Source of the DNA: an uncultured Anaerolineales bacterium | Lineage (GTDB): Bacteria; Chloroflexota; Anaerolineae; Anaerolineales; Villigracilaceae | Length of the DNA: 10,267 bases | Assembly (NCBI GenBank): GCA_937928015.1 | Contig: CALFXA010000068.1 | Span: 1-10,267 of the forward strand | Direction: 5' to 3' | In this document: one piece after another, positions 1 through 7,368 of the stretch | How the letters are laid out: every line of letters starts with the position of its first letter | How positions within the stretch are numbered: the stretch's first letter is position 1 | Notes under the pieces: generated by a model | Databases searched by the model: none | What the model saw: only the letters and a program-made list of their open reading frames with translations | What the model was told of the DNA's origin: nothing | Made by a program: the position numbers and the translations under genes

Positions 1-159
1 GATGGCATCCGCAAGATGGATAAAATCGCCGTCGCCTTGATCCTGGCCTCTGTATTCATGAACTTCATCGGACTATACATCATGTTCAAAGACACCTTCA
101 AAATCAGTTGGTTCGACATGTGGACCCAAACCCTGCTGCACCTGGTGGGGCTGCAATGA
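1..159 (+). CDS. C-terminal end of a membrane protein (5' truncated by window)
   Basis: Reading frame 1 is open from the first base to a TGA at 157-159 and gives 52 residues. A hydrophobic stretch at roughly residues 9-29 (IAVALILASVFMNFIGLYIMF) looks like one transmembrane helix. A short, more polar tail follows, containing WFDMWTQTLLHLVGLQ. The rest of the protein lies upstream of the window, so the family cannot be named; I do not recognise the tail. Its stop codon overlaps the likely recJ start in an ATGA arrangement (156-159), which implies co-transcription and translational coupling with recJ. Confidence 0.6.
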   Translation, partial: DGIRKMDKIAVALILASVFMNFIGLYIMFKDTFKISWFDMWTQTLLHLVGLQ

Positions 160-1904
160 GCTTGTCCCGACCCAAGCGCTGGATCGTGCCGCCCGTCCTC
201 ACCCCCGAAGCGGATTCGGCCCTGGCGCCGTTTCCGCCCATCCTGCGGCAGATCCTGTTCAACCGCGGCTATGCGGACCCCGCCGAGGCGCAGGCCTTCC
301 TTGACGCGCAACCCAATTTCGACACCGATCCTTATCAGATGACGGGCATGCAGGCCGCAGTGGAGCGCATCCTGTCGGCCCTTGACCATCGCGAGCCGAT
401 TGCCATCTACGGTGACTACGACGTAGACGGCGTAACCGCCACGGCCTTGTTGGTGGAAGTGTTGCAAGCCCTGGGCGCGGACGTGCGCGGCTACATCCCC
501 AATCGCTTCGAGGAGGGGTACGGCCTGAACAAAGAGGCGCTCGACCACCTCCAAGCCGACGGCGTCAAGCTGGTCGTCACCGTCGATTGCGGCATCCGTT
601 CGCCCGACGAGGCCTGTCATGCACGTGACATCGGCCTGGACCTGATCATCAGTGACCATCATCACCCCGCCGAGGGCGACCTGCCGCCCGCGCTGGCCGT
701 CATCAACCCCAAGCAACATGGCGACGCCTATCCCGACAAAGACCTGGCGGGCGTGGGTATCGCCTACAAGCTGGCCGAGGCATTGGTGATGGGCGGCGGC
801 TTGAAGATGGAAGACGGCCGTTGGGCTGTGGACGGCGGCCGCCCGCTGCTGGAGGGCGCTCTCGACCTGGTGGCGCTCGGCACCGTGGCGGACCTGGCCC
901 CGTTGGTGGGCGAGAACCGCGGGCTGGTGCGGCGCGGCCTGAATCAGATGCGCCAGACCCAGCGCCAGGGACTCTTCTCACTGGCAGGCGTAGCGGGCCT
1001 GGACTTGAAGAAGGTCAACGCGGGAAACATCGGCTTCAACCTGGGTCCACGTCTGAATGCGGCGGGCCGCCTGAAGGAGGCGCTGGCTGCCTTCGAGCTG
1101 CTCACCACGCAGGACGTCTTCCGCGCGGGCGAACTGGCGCAGGTACTCAACCTTCAAAATACTGAGCGCCAGCGCATCACGCGCGAGATGCAAGTCAAGG
1201 CAGAGGAAATTGCGCTGGCCAAGGCGGAGGAAAAGCATTATCTGCTCTTCGCTGCCGACGAGAATTTCAACTCGGGCGTGATCGGCTTGGCTGCTTCGCG
1301 CCTGACCGAGAAATATTACCTGCCCGCGGTCGTGGCGTCGCAGGGTCCCGAGGAGACACGCGGCTCGTGCCGCTCGATCCCTGAGTTCCACATCACGGAT
1401 GCACTCGACCAGTGTGCAGACCTGCTCGTCCGTCACGGCGGTCATGCCGCGGCGGCGGGATTCACCGTCCGCAACGGGAACCTGCCCGAGTTGGTGGAGC
1501 GGCTGACCTCCATCGCCAGGAAAAAACTCGACGGCCAGGACCTGCGTCCCACGCTGACGGCCGACGTCGAGGTTCGTCTCAGTCAACTGCGCCCCGAGTT
1601 GATTCAGGTCCTCAGCCGCCTCGAACCGACGGGCTACGGCAACCGTGAGGTGGCCTTCGTGGCGCGGGATGTCAAGGTGCGCGCCTCGCGCACGGTCGGC
1701 GCGGATAGCAAACATCTCAAGTTGGTGGTCGAGGACGAGCGCGGCTACAGCCACGATGCCATCGGATTCAACCTGGGCGAATGGCAGAAAGACATGCCGC
1801 CGCGCGTGGACCTGCTGTTCACCTACGAGGTCAACGAGTACAACGGGCGCATCGGTTATCAGTTGAATTTGAAAGACATCAAAGCGACAGGCGCAACGGA
1901 ATAG
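156..1904 (+). CDS. recJ: Single-stranded-DNA-specific 5'-3' exonuclease RecJ
   Basis: A 582-residue protein of normal RecJ length. RecJ degrades single-stranded DNA 5' to 3' in RecF-pathway recombination, mismatch repair and base-excision repair, in the cytoplasm. The DHH phosphoesterase domain shows YGDYDVDG at 85-92, VTVDCGI at 141-147 and the name-giving SDHHHP at 166-171. It continues with DLAGVGIAYKL at 196-206, ALGTVADLAPL at 240-250 and GPRLNAAGRL at 297-306. The DHHA1 domain has RGSCRS at 402-407 and the glycine-rich RHGGHAAAAGF at 426-436, and a RecJ OB-type C-terminal region follows (about 464-575). The frame is open from a TTG at 108, but ATG 156 is preferred: it overlaps the upstream stop (ATGA), has GGTGGGG just upstream, and family proteins do not need the extra 16 residues. 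A hairpin terminator lies 61 bases after the stop. All catalytic aspartate/histidine motifs are intact, so the gene looks functional. Confidence 0.97.
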   Translation: MSLSRPKRWIVPPVLTPEADSALAPFPPILRQILFNRGYADPAEAQAFLDAQPNFDTDPYQMTGMQAAVERILSALDHREPIAIYGDYDVDGVTATALLVEVLQALGADVRGYIPNRFEEGYGLNKEALDHLQADGVKLVVTVDCGIRSPDEACHARDIGLDLIISDHHHPAEGDLPPALAVINPKQHGDAYPDKDLAGVGIAYKLAEALVMGGGLKMEDGRWAVDGGRPLLEGALDLVALGTVADLAPLVGENRGLVRRGLNQMRQTQRQGLFSLAGVAGLDLKKVNAGNIGFNLGPRLNAAGRLKEALAAFELLTTQDVFRAGELAQVLNLQNTERQRITREMQVKAEEIALAKAEEKHYLLFAADENFNSGVIGLAASRLTEKYYLPAVVASQGPEETRGSCRSIPEFHITDALDQCADLLVRHGGHAAAAGFTVRNGNLPELVERLTSIARKKLDGQDLRPTLTADVEVRLSQLRPELIQVLSRLEPTGYGNREVAFVARDVKVRASRTVGADSKHLKLVVEDERGYSHDAIGFNLGEWQKDMPPRVDLLFTYEVNEYNGRIGYQLNLKDIKATGATE

Positions 1905-1965
1905 AGATTGCCCTTCGACTTCGGGCCTCGCAACTTGCCTTCAGCCCTCCGCTCAAGATAAATAA

Positions 1966-1997
1966 AAAACCAGGCCAGCAAATGCTGGCCTGGTTTT
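1966..1997. terminator. Bidirectional intrinsic terminator between recJ and the rhodanese gene
   Basis: Two perfect 15-base arms, AAAACCAGGCCAGCA at 1966-1980 and TGCTGGCCTGGTTTT at 1983-1997, flank a tiny AA spacer, so the innermost pair or two must open. Read on the plus strand, the stem ends in TTTT and can stop recJ transcription. Read on the minus strand, it is followed by TTTTTTATTTATC, a better U-tract, and can stop the rhodanese transcript, whose stop codon is at 2008-2010. Its position between two convergent genes fits a shared terminator. Confidence 0.9.
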
Positions 1998-2007
1998 GAT
2001 TCGGAGG

Positions 2008-2352
2008 TTATCCTTTTTGCACGGGCAGGCTGAGACGGCGCCAGGCGTGCATACCGCCCGCCACATCCGTGACCTTGTAGCCCGCCTTGATGAGCATCTT
2101 GGCCGCGGACCTACTGCGACTGCCCGATGCACAAATGCAGACAATCTCGCGGTTGGTGGGCAATTCGCTCATGCGGCGCTGCAATTCGCGCAGGGGAATC
2201 AGCCGCGCACCCGCGATGTGCATTTGACGGTACTCCTCGGGCTGGCGCACGTCCAGCACGATGGGATGCTTGCCGACCTTGAGCCGCTGGCTCAATTCCT
2301 CGGCGGTGATGGAAGGGATCGAAGGTCCAAAGAGGGAATCGAGAAAACCCAT
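2008..2352 (-). CDS. Single-domain rhodanese-like sulfurtransferase
   Basis: A 114-residue single rhodanese domain, a cytoplasmic fold that carries sulfur as a cysteine persulfide. Visible motifs are the N-terminal ITAEEL (15-20), VLDVRQPEEY (32-41) with the following HIAGARLIPL (45-54), and the active-site loop CASGSRS (74-80), with Cys74 the likely persulfide carrier. The C-terminal signature is AGGMHAWRRLSLPV (98-111). The frame is open further upstream to 2502, but the ATG at 2352 is chosen: CTGGAG lies 6 bases before it and the rhodanese fold begins right after it. A TACAAT on the minus strand at 2386-2381 could be a -10 box; no well-spaced -35 was seen. It is convergent with recJ. Sulfur donor and acceptor cannot be told from sequence; this class ranges from GlpE-like enzymes to sulfur carriers for cofactor synthesis. 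Confidence 0.93.
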   Translation of the reverse strand: MGFLDSLFGPSIPSITAEELSQRLKVGKHPIVLDVRQPEEYRQMHIAGARLIPLRELQRRMSELPTNREIVCICASGSRSRSAAKMLIKAGYKVTDVAGGMHAWRRLSLPVQKG

Positions 2353-2437
2353 GAAAATCTCCAGTGTGAAATGTCGGCTTATTGTACTCCAGTGCGCGGA
2401 GGATTGCTTCAACTGTCTATGCTTGGCTTCGCAATAA

Positions 2438-2653
2438 AATCTAGAAACTACGGACCCCAGCGCGGCTGGTAGTAGGCAGGGCGGCTGGAATATCAATGGC
2501 AATGCAAACAGCTACCAGATGCGGTTCGCGCCCTTATCCTGGACGATCAACGGTTGCGAAACGAAATCTTCTGGTTCGTATTCGACTGCTGAACACACCC
2601 CCTTGACGTATTGCACTGACACAGCTCAATGGTTCAACTATCCGAAGCTATAA
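2438..2653 (+). pseudogene. Possible remnant: 3' end of a secreted-type protein gene
   Basis: An open stretch of 71 codons runs from just after a TAA at 2435 to a TAA at 2651-2653. It has no usable start codon before residue 28 or so. From residue 15 the translation has a natural-looking composition, rich in Gly, Asn, Ser, Thr, Tyr and Trp with two cysteines: GGWNINGNANSYQMRFA, then WTINGCETKSSGSY, then TYCTDTAQWFNYPKL. Codon choice in this part is plausible for coding DNA. This resembles the C-terminal beta-rich tail of an exported protein whose 5' part has been deleted. I do not recognise the family. It may also be a chance open frame, since 71 codons is short. Confidence 0.35.
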
Positions 2654-2689
2654 GGGAGATTTTTGTCCATCCACAAACAGGTCGCATGG

Positions 2690-2698
2690 TGGTATAAC
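2690..2698 (+). promoter_or_regulatory. Extended -10 promoter for the zinc-ribbon membrane protein gene
   Basis: The bases TGGTATAAC form an extended -10 element (TG, one base, then TATAAC, five of six matches to consensus). No good -35 hexamer is seen at 16-18 bases upstream, which is tolerable for extended -10 promoters. Transcription would start near 2705, giving a leader of about 30 bases that contains AAGGA at 2722-2726 and leads to ATG 2735. This supports ATG 2735 over the in-frame TTG at 2663. Confidence 0.45.
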
Positions 2699-2734
2699 GC
2701 AGGAAAATCTCAAATATTGGGAAGGAAATTCAGC

Positions 2735-3592
2735 ATGTCCGTCATTGTCATTTGCCCCGCCTGTCAAACCGAAAACCCCGGCAGCCTATTGCTGTGCCAA
2801 AAATGTCAGGGCAGCCTGATCGGCGTCGAGCGTCGGGAAGTTGCCGACACCAATTCGGAGGTATCCTCCGCGCCACTGACTTCAACCACGGAGTCCGTAC
2901 CTGCCACTGTGCAGGATGTGGACGCACTCGAAGCGGAGGTCTTCAGAAATCATGAGGTCATGCTTGGAAAGATCCGCTCGTGGGCGATGTGGTCTCTTGC
3001 GCTGGGCGGAATCCACCTGGTAACGTCAGGATTCTTAAGCGCGCCGTGGGGTATTCTGTTGATCCTGGTTGGACTAGCCTCCTTCTTCTTCCAGTCGGCC
3101 TCCATGTTCGTCATCTACGCTGCCACCCTAGCCTGGGCTGCAATCTCGAACCTAACCAGTTTCCAGATCGGCTGGGTGGGTTTTGCGTTGTATCAGTTCT
3201 TCCTTGTATATCAAATCATCCGACAGTACCGCCTCTTCAGCACCACCGAACAGGAATACCAGCGTATCGTCACGAGCGCGCCAAGCAAGACCAGACATGC
3301 CCCGCGCTTCTTCCCGTGGTTTGCTTCTCTGTTCGGCTGCTCATCGATCCTTGGTCTCATTCTGCTGTTCGTGACCGTGCTTATAGTGGTGGCTGGCACA
3401 GGCAGTGGCGACAATATCCCCAATTACTTCGGCTTTCTGGAAGGGCTGATGGTCAATTTCGGCATCTTGGGCGTCGCGCTCGGGCTGGCCTCGCTGCTGT
3501 CGAAGTACAATCTCAAGGCCCTGGCCATCCTCGGGCTGGTTGGCGGCGCATTGACGGTTATACTGGAATACTTACTGTTGTACCTATTATAG
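2735..3592 (+). CDS. Zinc-ribbon protein with multi-spanning membrane domain
   Basis: A 285-residue protein of unknown function. The N-terminus is a short zinc ribbon: CPAC at 7-10 and CQKC at 21-24, spaced as in the common bacterial zinc-ribbon head. A polar, Ser/Thr-rich linker (about 35-66) leads to a membrane domain with about seven hydrophobic segments near 82-100, 103-120, 122-142, 145-162, 196-221, 238-255 and 260-285. The start is ATG 2735 because AAGGA sits 8 bases upstream and the zinc ribbon then begins within ten residues; an in-frame TTG at 2663 would add 24 residues and has poorer spacing to its GGGAG. The zinc ribbon is probably cytoplasmic and may bind a partner, but the sequence gives no enzymatic motif. 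A VOC-fold gene follows 62 bases downstream on the same strand. Confidence 0.88.
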   Translation: MSVIVICPACQTENPGSLLLCQKCQGSLIGVERREVADTNSEVSSAPLTSTTESVPATVQDVDALEAEVFRNHEVMLGKIRSWAMWSLALGGIHLVTSGFLSAPWGILLILVGLASFFFQSASMFVIYAATLAWAAISNLTSFQIGWVGFALYQFFLVYQIIRQYRLFSTTEQEYQRIVTSAPSKTRHAPRFFPWFASLFGCSSILGLILLFVTVLIVVAGTGSGDNIPNYFGFLEGLMVNFGILGVALGLASLLSKYNLKALAILGLVGGALTVILEYLLLYLL

Positions 3593-3654
3593 GAATTTCT
3601 TCTCATTCTTTACACGTTTTATCGTCGACAACCAAATAACCGAAAGGATCGATC

Positions 3655-4068
3655 ATGTCCACACCCGTCTCCCCTGTTCTGGAATTGCGCATCGCGGTCA
3701 CAACCCGCGACTATGAGCGATTGGTGAAGTTTTATTGCGATGGGCTGGGGATCGAACCCGCCCAGGTCTGGGAAAATGGTCAGGGCCGCGCGCTCATGCT
3801 CGACCTGAATCATGCCGCCCTGGAAATCTTCGACGAGACCCAGGCGCAGACCATCGACCAACTGGAAGCGGGCCAGCGCGTCAGCGGTCCCATTCGTTTT
3901 GCCTTGCAGGTGCCCGACTTGCAGGCAGCCATGGAACGCCTGCTCGCCCACGGAGTAAAATTGGTCTATCCGCCCGTTCTGACGCCGTGGGGTGATTATA
4001 ATGTCCGCATGGAAGATCCCGACGGGATGCAGATCACATTGTTTCAATCCTCTGAAAAGGGTACATAA
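3655..4068 (+). CDS. VOC-superfamily (glyoxalase/bleomycin-resistance fold) protein
   Basis: A 137-residue protein with two beta-alpha-beta-beta-beta modules, about residues 8-62 and 79-131. Typical landmarks are DYERLVKFYCDGLGI (19-33) in the first module, and VPDLQAAMERLLAHGV (86-101) and DPDGMQITLFQ (121-131) in the second. The family includes glyoxalase I, extradiol dioxygenases and antibiotic-binding proteins. Some usual metal ligands are missing: the first strand reads LRIAV with no histidine, the third reads IRFALQV with no histidine, and the last has Thr where the family often has Glu (DPDGMQITLF). Only Glu57 (LEIF) remains. A metal-free binding or isomerase-like role is therefore more likely than glyoxalase I activity, and the substrate is unknown. 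AAAGGA lies 8 bases before the ATG. The next gene starts 9 bases after the stop, so they are probably co-transcribed. Confidence 0.9.
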   Translation: MSTPVSPVLELRIAVTTRDYERLVKFYCDGLGIEPAQVWENGQGRALMLDLNHAALEIFDETQAQTIDQLEAGQRVSGPIRFALQVPDLQAAMERLLAHGVKLVYPPVLTPWGDYNVRMEDPDGMQITLFQSSEKGT

Positions 4069-4077
4069 CACGAACCC

Positions 4078-4830
4078 ATGAACCTAACCAGCCTCAACTG
4101 CCCGAATTGCGGAAATCCCCTGCCGCAGAACGCCATGTCGCGCCAGCCGTTCAAGTGCCAGGCCTGCGGGTCCCTGCTCATCATGACCCCCGTCGAGGAG
4201 AGGAACCAGGCCAACGTCTGCGGCCAGTGCGGGGCGATCAACAGCCCCTTCCAGCGCTACTGCACCCAATGCGGCGAAAAACTGACGGTGGATTGTCCCA
4301 TCTGTTACCGCACCAATCCCGTCGGCACGGAATATTGCCAGAACTGCGGTGTCAACATCCAGGAGGAGATTCTGCGCCGTGAGGCCTGGTATGGCCTGAA
4401 AAAGGTCAACGACGAGAGACGCAAGGCTGCCCTGATGCAGGCCACTCAGACCGAGCAACGCAACGAAATCAATCGCCTGCTCTCCGATCTGGATGAGCCC
4501 AGCCGCCACGCCTTTGCCATCTTCAGCCTATGCCAGATCGGGAGCGCCGCCGTCGAACCGCTGATCGAGACCATGCGGCAGGACACCGATCCCGATGCCC
4601 GCTACGCCTCGGCCCGCGCCCTCGGCATGATCGGTGACCCCAAGGCCATTCCCGCTGTCACCGCCGCCCTGACCGACCCCGAGCCTGCCGTGCGTTACTG
4701 CGCCGTCGAAGCCCTGTCGGCGCTAAAGGCCACGTTCGCGCGGGCGGAGATCAAGAAATTGCTGGCGGACAAGTATCTGTGGGTTCGCGAGCGCGCACAG
4801 AAGACACTGGACGAGTTGAATCATGCTTGA
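4078..4830 (+). CDS. Triple zinc-ribbon protein with C-terminal HEAT repeats
   Basis: A 250-residue soluble protein. It contains six CxxC knuckles, at Cys 8/11, 27/30, 48/51, 62/65, 73/76 and 87/90, which pair naturally into three consecutive zinc ribbons. A charged helical linker (about 95-140) follows. The C-terminal part (about 140-248) is built of HEAT/PBS-lyase-type helical repeats, for example DARYASARALGMIGDPKAIP (173-192) and AVRYCAVEALSAL (204-216). Such repeats bind proteins and no catalytic motif is seen, so a scaffold or adaptor role is inferred. The ATG is 9 bases after the VOC stop and has no close Shine-Dalgarno; the nearest purine run (AAAAGGG) is about 16 bases away. The stop overlaps the next start, pointing to tight coupling with the downstream membrane protein. 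Confidence 0.88.
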   Translation: MNLTSLNCPNCGNPLPQNAMSRQPFKCQACGSLLIMTPVEERNQANVCGQCGAINSPFQRYCTQCGEKLTVDCPICYRTNPVGTEYCQNCGVNIQEEILRREAWYGLKKVNDERRKAALMQATQTEQRNEINRLLSDLDEPSRHAFAIFSLCQIGSAAVEPLIETMRQDTDPDARYASARALGMIGDPKAIPAVTAALTDPEPAVRYCAVEALSALKATFARAEIKKLLADKYLWVRERAQKTLDELNHA

Positions 4831-5278
4831 TCTGGTCGAACTTTTCTTCCGCTACTTTTGTTTCCTGGCTTGCGTCTCGACCTTGCTCAATTTATGGGTG
4901 CTCAGGGATAGAATTTCCTTCTCGATAAAAATCTTTCTAGCTTCCTACACGGTCATTTTTCTCGTGTGGGGATTGTTCCAGGTCATCGGCGGCTATCGCT
5001 CTTTCCTCTTTGTAATTCTTCCCCCAAAAGAGCATCCATTGGTTGTAGTTTTCTGGCTGATTGAATTTGTCTGGCTATGGGGAAGCGCGATTTGGGTCCT
5101 CTGGAAAGGTGGGGCCGAAGAATTGGCAAAAAGCAGCACTACACTAAAGCGCGCCAGAACTCCACAATCCATCAAACAGTTCTTTGCCGTGAGCAGTTTA
5201 CTCTTTCCCATCCTGGTTATTCTTGGATTTGTAACTGGTGTCTTCAGCAAATTTGCTGCCGACCTGCCGATATTTTAA
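4823..5278 (+). CDS. Small four-helix membrane protein, function unknown
   Basis: A 151-residue, very hydrophobic protein with four likely transmembrane segments at about 5-27, 34-54, 72-94 and 118-142. A positively charged loop lies between helices three and four (about 95-117, including LKRARTPQSIKQ). The ATG lies inside the last codons of the zinc-ribbon/HEAT gene (8-base overlap), so translation is probably coupled and the two products may act together, with the HEAT protein as the cytoplasmic partner. I recognise no family motif. GC content is lower than in the preceding gene. The stop is only 9 bases from the stop of the convergent GT-C-like gene, and no convincing terminator hairpin is seen between them. 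Confidence 0.8.
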   Translation: MLDLVELFFRYFCFLACVSTLLNLWVLRDRISFSIKIFLASYTVIFLVWGLFQVIGGYRSFLFVILPPKEHPLVVVFWLIEFVWLWGSAIWVLWKGGAEELAKSSTTLKRARTPQSIKQFFAVSSLLFPILVILGFVTGVFSKFAADLPIF

Positions 5279-5287
5279 GTCCGCGGG

Positions 5288-7342
5288 TTAGCCCCCTGCG
5301 CGGATCACCGCAGTCCTCAAAATATCAGTCATCGATGCAAGGAAGGATGCATTATTTACAAGAGTCAGAAGAAGAAAAGCAAATAGAACGGGCATATACC
5401 AATGCTGTTTTAAAAAGATAGACAACGACAGGAAGACAAAGAGGACCAGGGCATAAGCCAGATGGGGAGTATATAAGAAGAGTTCATTACCGTATAAAAC
5501 GTGCATGGAGAAATTGAATACCAGCATCAAAGCCAGCGCAAGCAGAGTGCGTTCATATCCAGTCCGCTTCCATAGCTGATATACGAACGAAATTACACTT
5601 ACACCTATCAAAAAGACCCAGAAATAAGCAATGCCCGTGCTTAATAGACCTTCGTATTGTCCAATCTCCTCGACGATCTTCTTTCTCGGTGTCAGCACTT
5701 CCGTGTAGAACCAAAATCGTGGATACACTGTTCGATCTGTCAACACCACAGGACGGGGAGCCACCTCACTATAAATAAGCAATTCCCGAATCGTCAATTG
5801 AATACGAGAAGCAGATACCGAATGAAAATTCGTCTGTTCCGTCCCCATCGTTGCAGGAATGATGAACAAGGGATTAGACCTTGGATATACGATGTTATTC
5901 ACCAAGGATAGCACGACAACAAAAGAAACTACCATCGCGCCAAAGCGAAACGTCCATTTGACATCGGGCTTGAATACAAACAAGGAGAGAACATTTTGTA
6001 CCAGGTTTGTGATCGTGATTCCCATGGTCATAACACCGAGAGAAACCAGGACAGAAAAGGGTGTTTTTTGATCCTGCAGAGCCACGAGGAATAACAATAA
6101 AAGCAATGCCGAAAAAATATAAGTTTCCACCAAGGCACCGAACATAATCTGAGTGGTGGAAATACCGAAGATAGCGGCAATCAACAGGGCATATGACTGG
6201 TCCTGCGTAACTTTCCACGCCGCCTGCCAAACTAAAAAGACGCAGGCCGCGCCAGCCGCGGCGGTCACGACCAGAGCGGCGAGGGTCCAATTCCCCGCCA
6301 GAAGCACTCCAGCCAAAGCCACAATGGGTCTTAAAATGAGTAGTGCAGTCGGATGCATAGAACGCCAGTAAGGGTCGGCCCAGTGCAGTGTCGACAACCT
6401 GATGCGCCAGGTGTCGGCGTCGCTATCGAAGAACATATCGTCCCCCCCGTAACGCTCCAAGTTAAAAATATTCGCCATTGCAAAATAGGAGATGAAGAAC
6501 AGGAGCGCAAGCAAAATGGCCGCATGATGTGTCTTGAAAAAACAAAAAACCTTTGACTCGCGCCAGGCTGTCCAGGTCGAACTGCCACGCAAGGAAAGGT
6601 ATGTCCAAGCCAACCAAGGTATGATGATCAAAGTCAAAAGGATACTGAACAAACCAGCCGAGACAGGCAAAGATGCCAAGCCAGGATTCGCGGCATGCAG
6701 GAAGGAGATATAGAACCAGGTACAGGTCAGGGCAAATACAAGGACCGCACCAAGCACCAGCCATTCCCAGACCGTCTTGCGCCTCAACATAACAAAGAAA
6801 AAGAACAGGCCCCCACCGAGGTTTAAAGCCAGTATGACCAGGAGGTAACCGAGAGAATCTTGTAAGATGGTCAACAGAAAACTTAGCAAAAAGATATTGA
6901 ATGAACCAACGGCAACTCCCGCCAAAATCAACGAGGGAATCTGTTTATTTACCAGGAACCAATCCACAGCCTTGAGGGTTGGAAAGAAAAGCAACAGGCT
7001 GGCAATCCACCCAGCAGCAAAAACAATGAGCCGCATAAAGAGCGGAGAATCCCATGTCAGCAAAACCAGCATGCCCGCGGTCAAGGCCGCCCATACGGCC
7101 AATCCCAAACGAACCCTTGGTGAAATCTCCATCCACAACCGCATAAAATTCTCGGAAACCTGAAGAAGCAAAAATGTGAAAGCTCCCGCAGGGACGCCAA
7201 TCAGCAGGAACTGCCCCATAAATGGATACTTTTGTAAATCCAAGAGGAAGAAGGCCAAAGCGGCCGAAAGAATTAAACCCATCACCGTACAAAGCACAAT
7301 TTTGCTGATAAAACGCATATAAAATCGCCTGTCCTTCTTCAT
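5288..7342 (-). CDS. Large polytopic membrane protein, probable GT-C-type glycosyltransferase
   Basis: A 684-residue protein with roughly 18-20 hydrophobic segments. The N-terminal 270 residues contain about eight helices. A helix near 273-291 is followed by an extracytoplasmic-looking loop with clustered acids, GGDDMFFDSDADTWRIR (299-315), and then HWADPYWRSMHPTALL (320-335). This acidic-loop-after-helix arrangement and the later long loop (about 485-570) recall lipid-phosphosugar-dependent GT-C enzymes, which move sugars on the outer face of the membrane. The assignment is by architecture only. Another aromatic signature, HVLYGNELFLYTPHLAY (614-630), sits between late helices. The start is uncertain: ATG 7342 has only a weak GGACGG upstream, while an in-frame ATG at 7318 has AGGACAGG 9 bases before it and would remove eight residues. 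A good minus-strand promoter lies at 7398-7369. GC content is about 48% in a sampled line, lower than recJ, pirin or the Nudix gene, suggesting separate acquisition. Confidence 0.82.
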   Translation of the reverse strand: MKKDRRFYMRFISKIVLCTVMGLILSAALAFFLLDLQKYPFMGQFLLIGVPAGAFTFLLLQVSENFMRLWMEISPRVRLGLAVWAALTAGMLVLLTWDSPLFMRLIVFAAGWIASLLLFFPTLKAVDWFLVNKQIPSLILAGVAVGSFNIFLLSFLLTILQDSLGYLLVILALNLGGGLFFFFVMLRRKTVWEWLVLGAVLVFALTCTWFYISFLHAANPGLASLPVSAGLFSILLTLIIIPWLAWTYLSLRGSSTWTAWRESKVFCFFKTHHAAILLALLFFISYFAMANIFNLERYGGDDMFFDSDADTWRIRLSTLHWADPYWRSMHPTALLILRPIVALAGVLLAGNWTLAALVVTAAAGAACVFLVWQAAWKVTQDQSYALLIAAIFGISTTQIMFGALVETYIFSALLLLLFLVALQDQKTPFSVLVSLGVMTMGITITNLVQNVLSLFVFKPDVKWTFRFGAMVVSFVVVLSLVNNIVYPRSNPLFIIPATMGTEQTNFHSVSASRIQLTIRELLIYSEVAPRPVVLTDRTVYPRFWFYTEVLTPRKKIVEEIGQYEGLLSTGIAYFWVFLIGVSVISFVYQLWKRTGYERTLLALALMLVFNFSMHVLYGNELFLYTPHLAYALVLFVFLSLSIFLKQHWYMPVLFAFLLLTLVNNASFLASMTDILRTAVIRAGG

Positions 7343-7368
7343 TTCCGTCCGTAAAACATGGTCTTGGG

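Larger units (their letters stand above)
2353..2734. other. 382-base intergenic region
   Basis: No intact gene is visible between the rhodanese start and the zinc-ribbon membrane protein start. The region contains, in order, the rhodanese ribosome site and possible -10 box near the left edge, the candidate gene remnant at 2438-2653, and an extended -10 promoter at 2690-2698 for the gene to the right. Base composition is lower in GC than recJ. No inverted repeats typical of mobile-element ends were noticed by eye. Confidence 0.6.

Noticed and set aside
108..155. Upstream extension of recJ from TTG 108
   Set aside because: Overlaps the upstream membrane-protein gene by 52 bases, and ATG 156 has a ribosome site and an ATGA coupling overlap.
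978..1754. 258-codon open frame on the minus strand inside recJ
   Set aside because: It lies entirely within recJ, whose conserved motifs run through the whole region; the antisense translation has no recognisable domain and is a side effect of high third-position GC.
1996..2472. 158-codon plus-strand frame across the rhodanese gene
   Set aside because: Opposite a clear rhodanese domain with an active-site loop and ribosome site; starts within the terminator flank.
3609..3638. TTTACA as a -35 box upstream of the VOC gene
   Set aside because: No acceptable -10 hexamer at 16-18 bases downstream; read-through from the preceding gene is equally possible.
3619..4071. 150-codon minus-strand open frame opposite the VOC gene
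   Set aside because: The plus strand gives a well-formed VOC protein with a good ribosome site; the antisense frame gives nothing recognisable.
5281..5303. Possible hairpin CCGCG...CGCGG between the convergent stops
   Set aside because: Only five pairs with a 13-base loop and no T-run; not convincing as a terminator.
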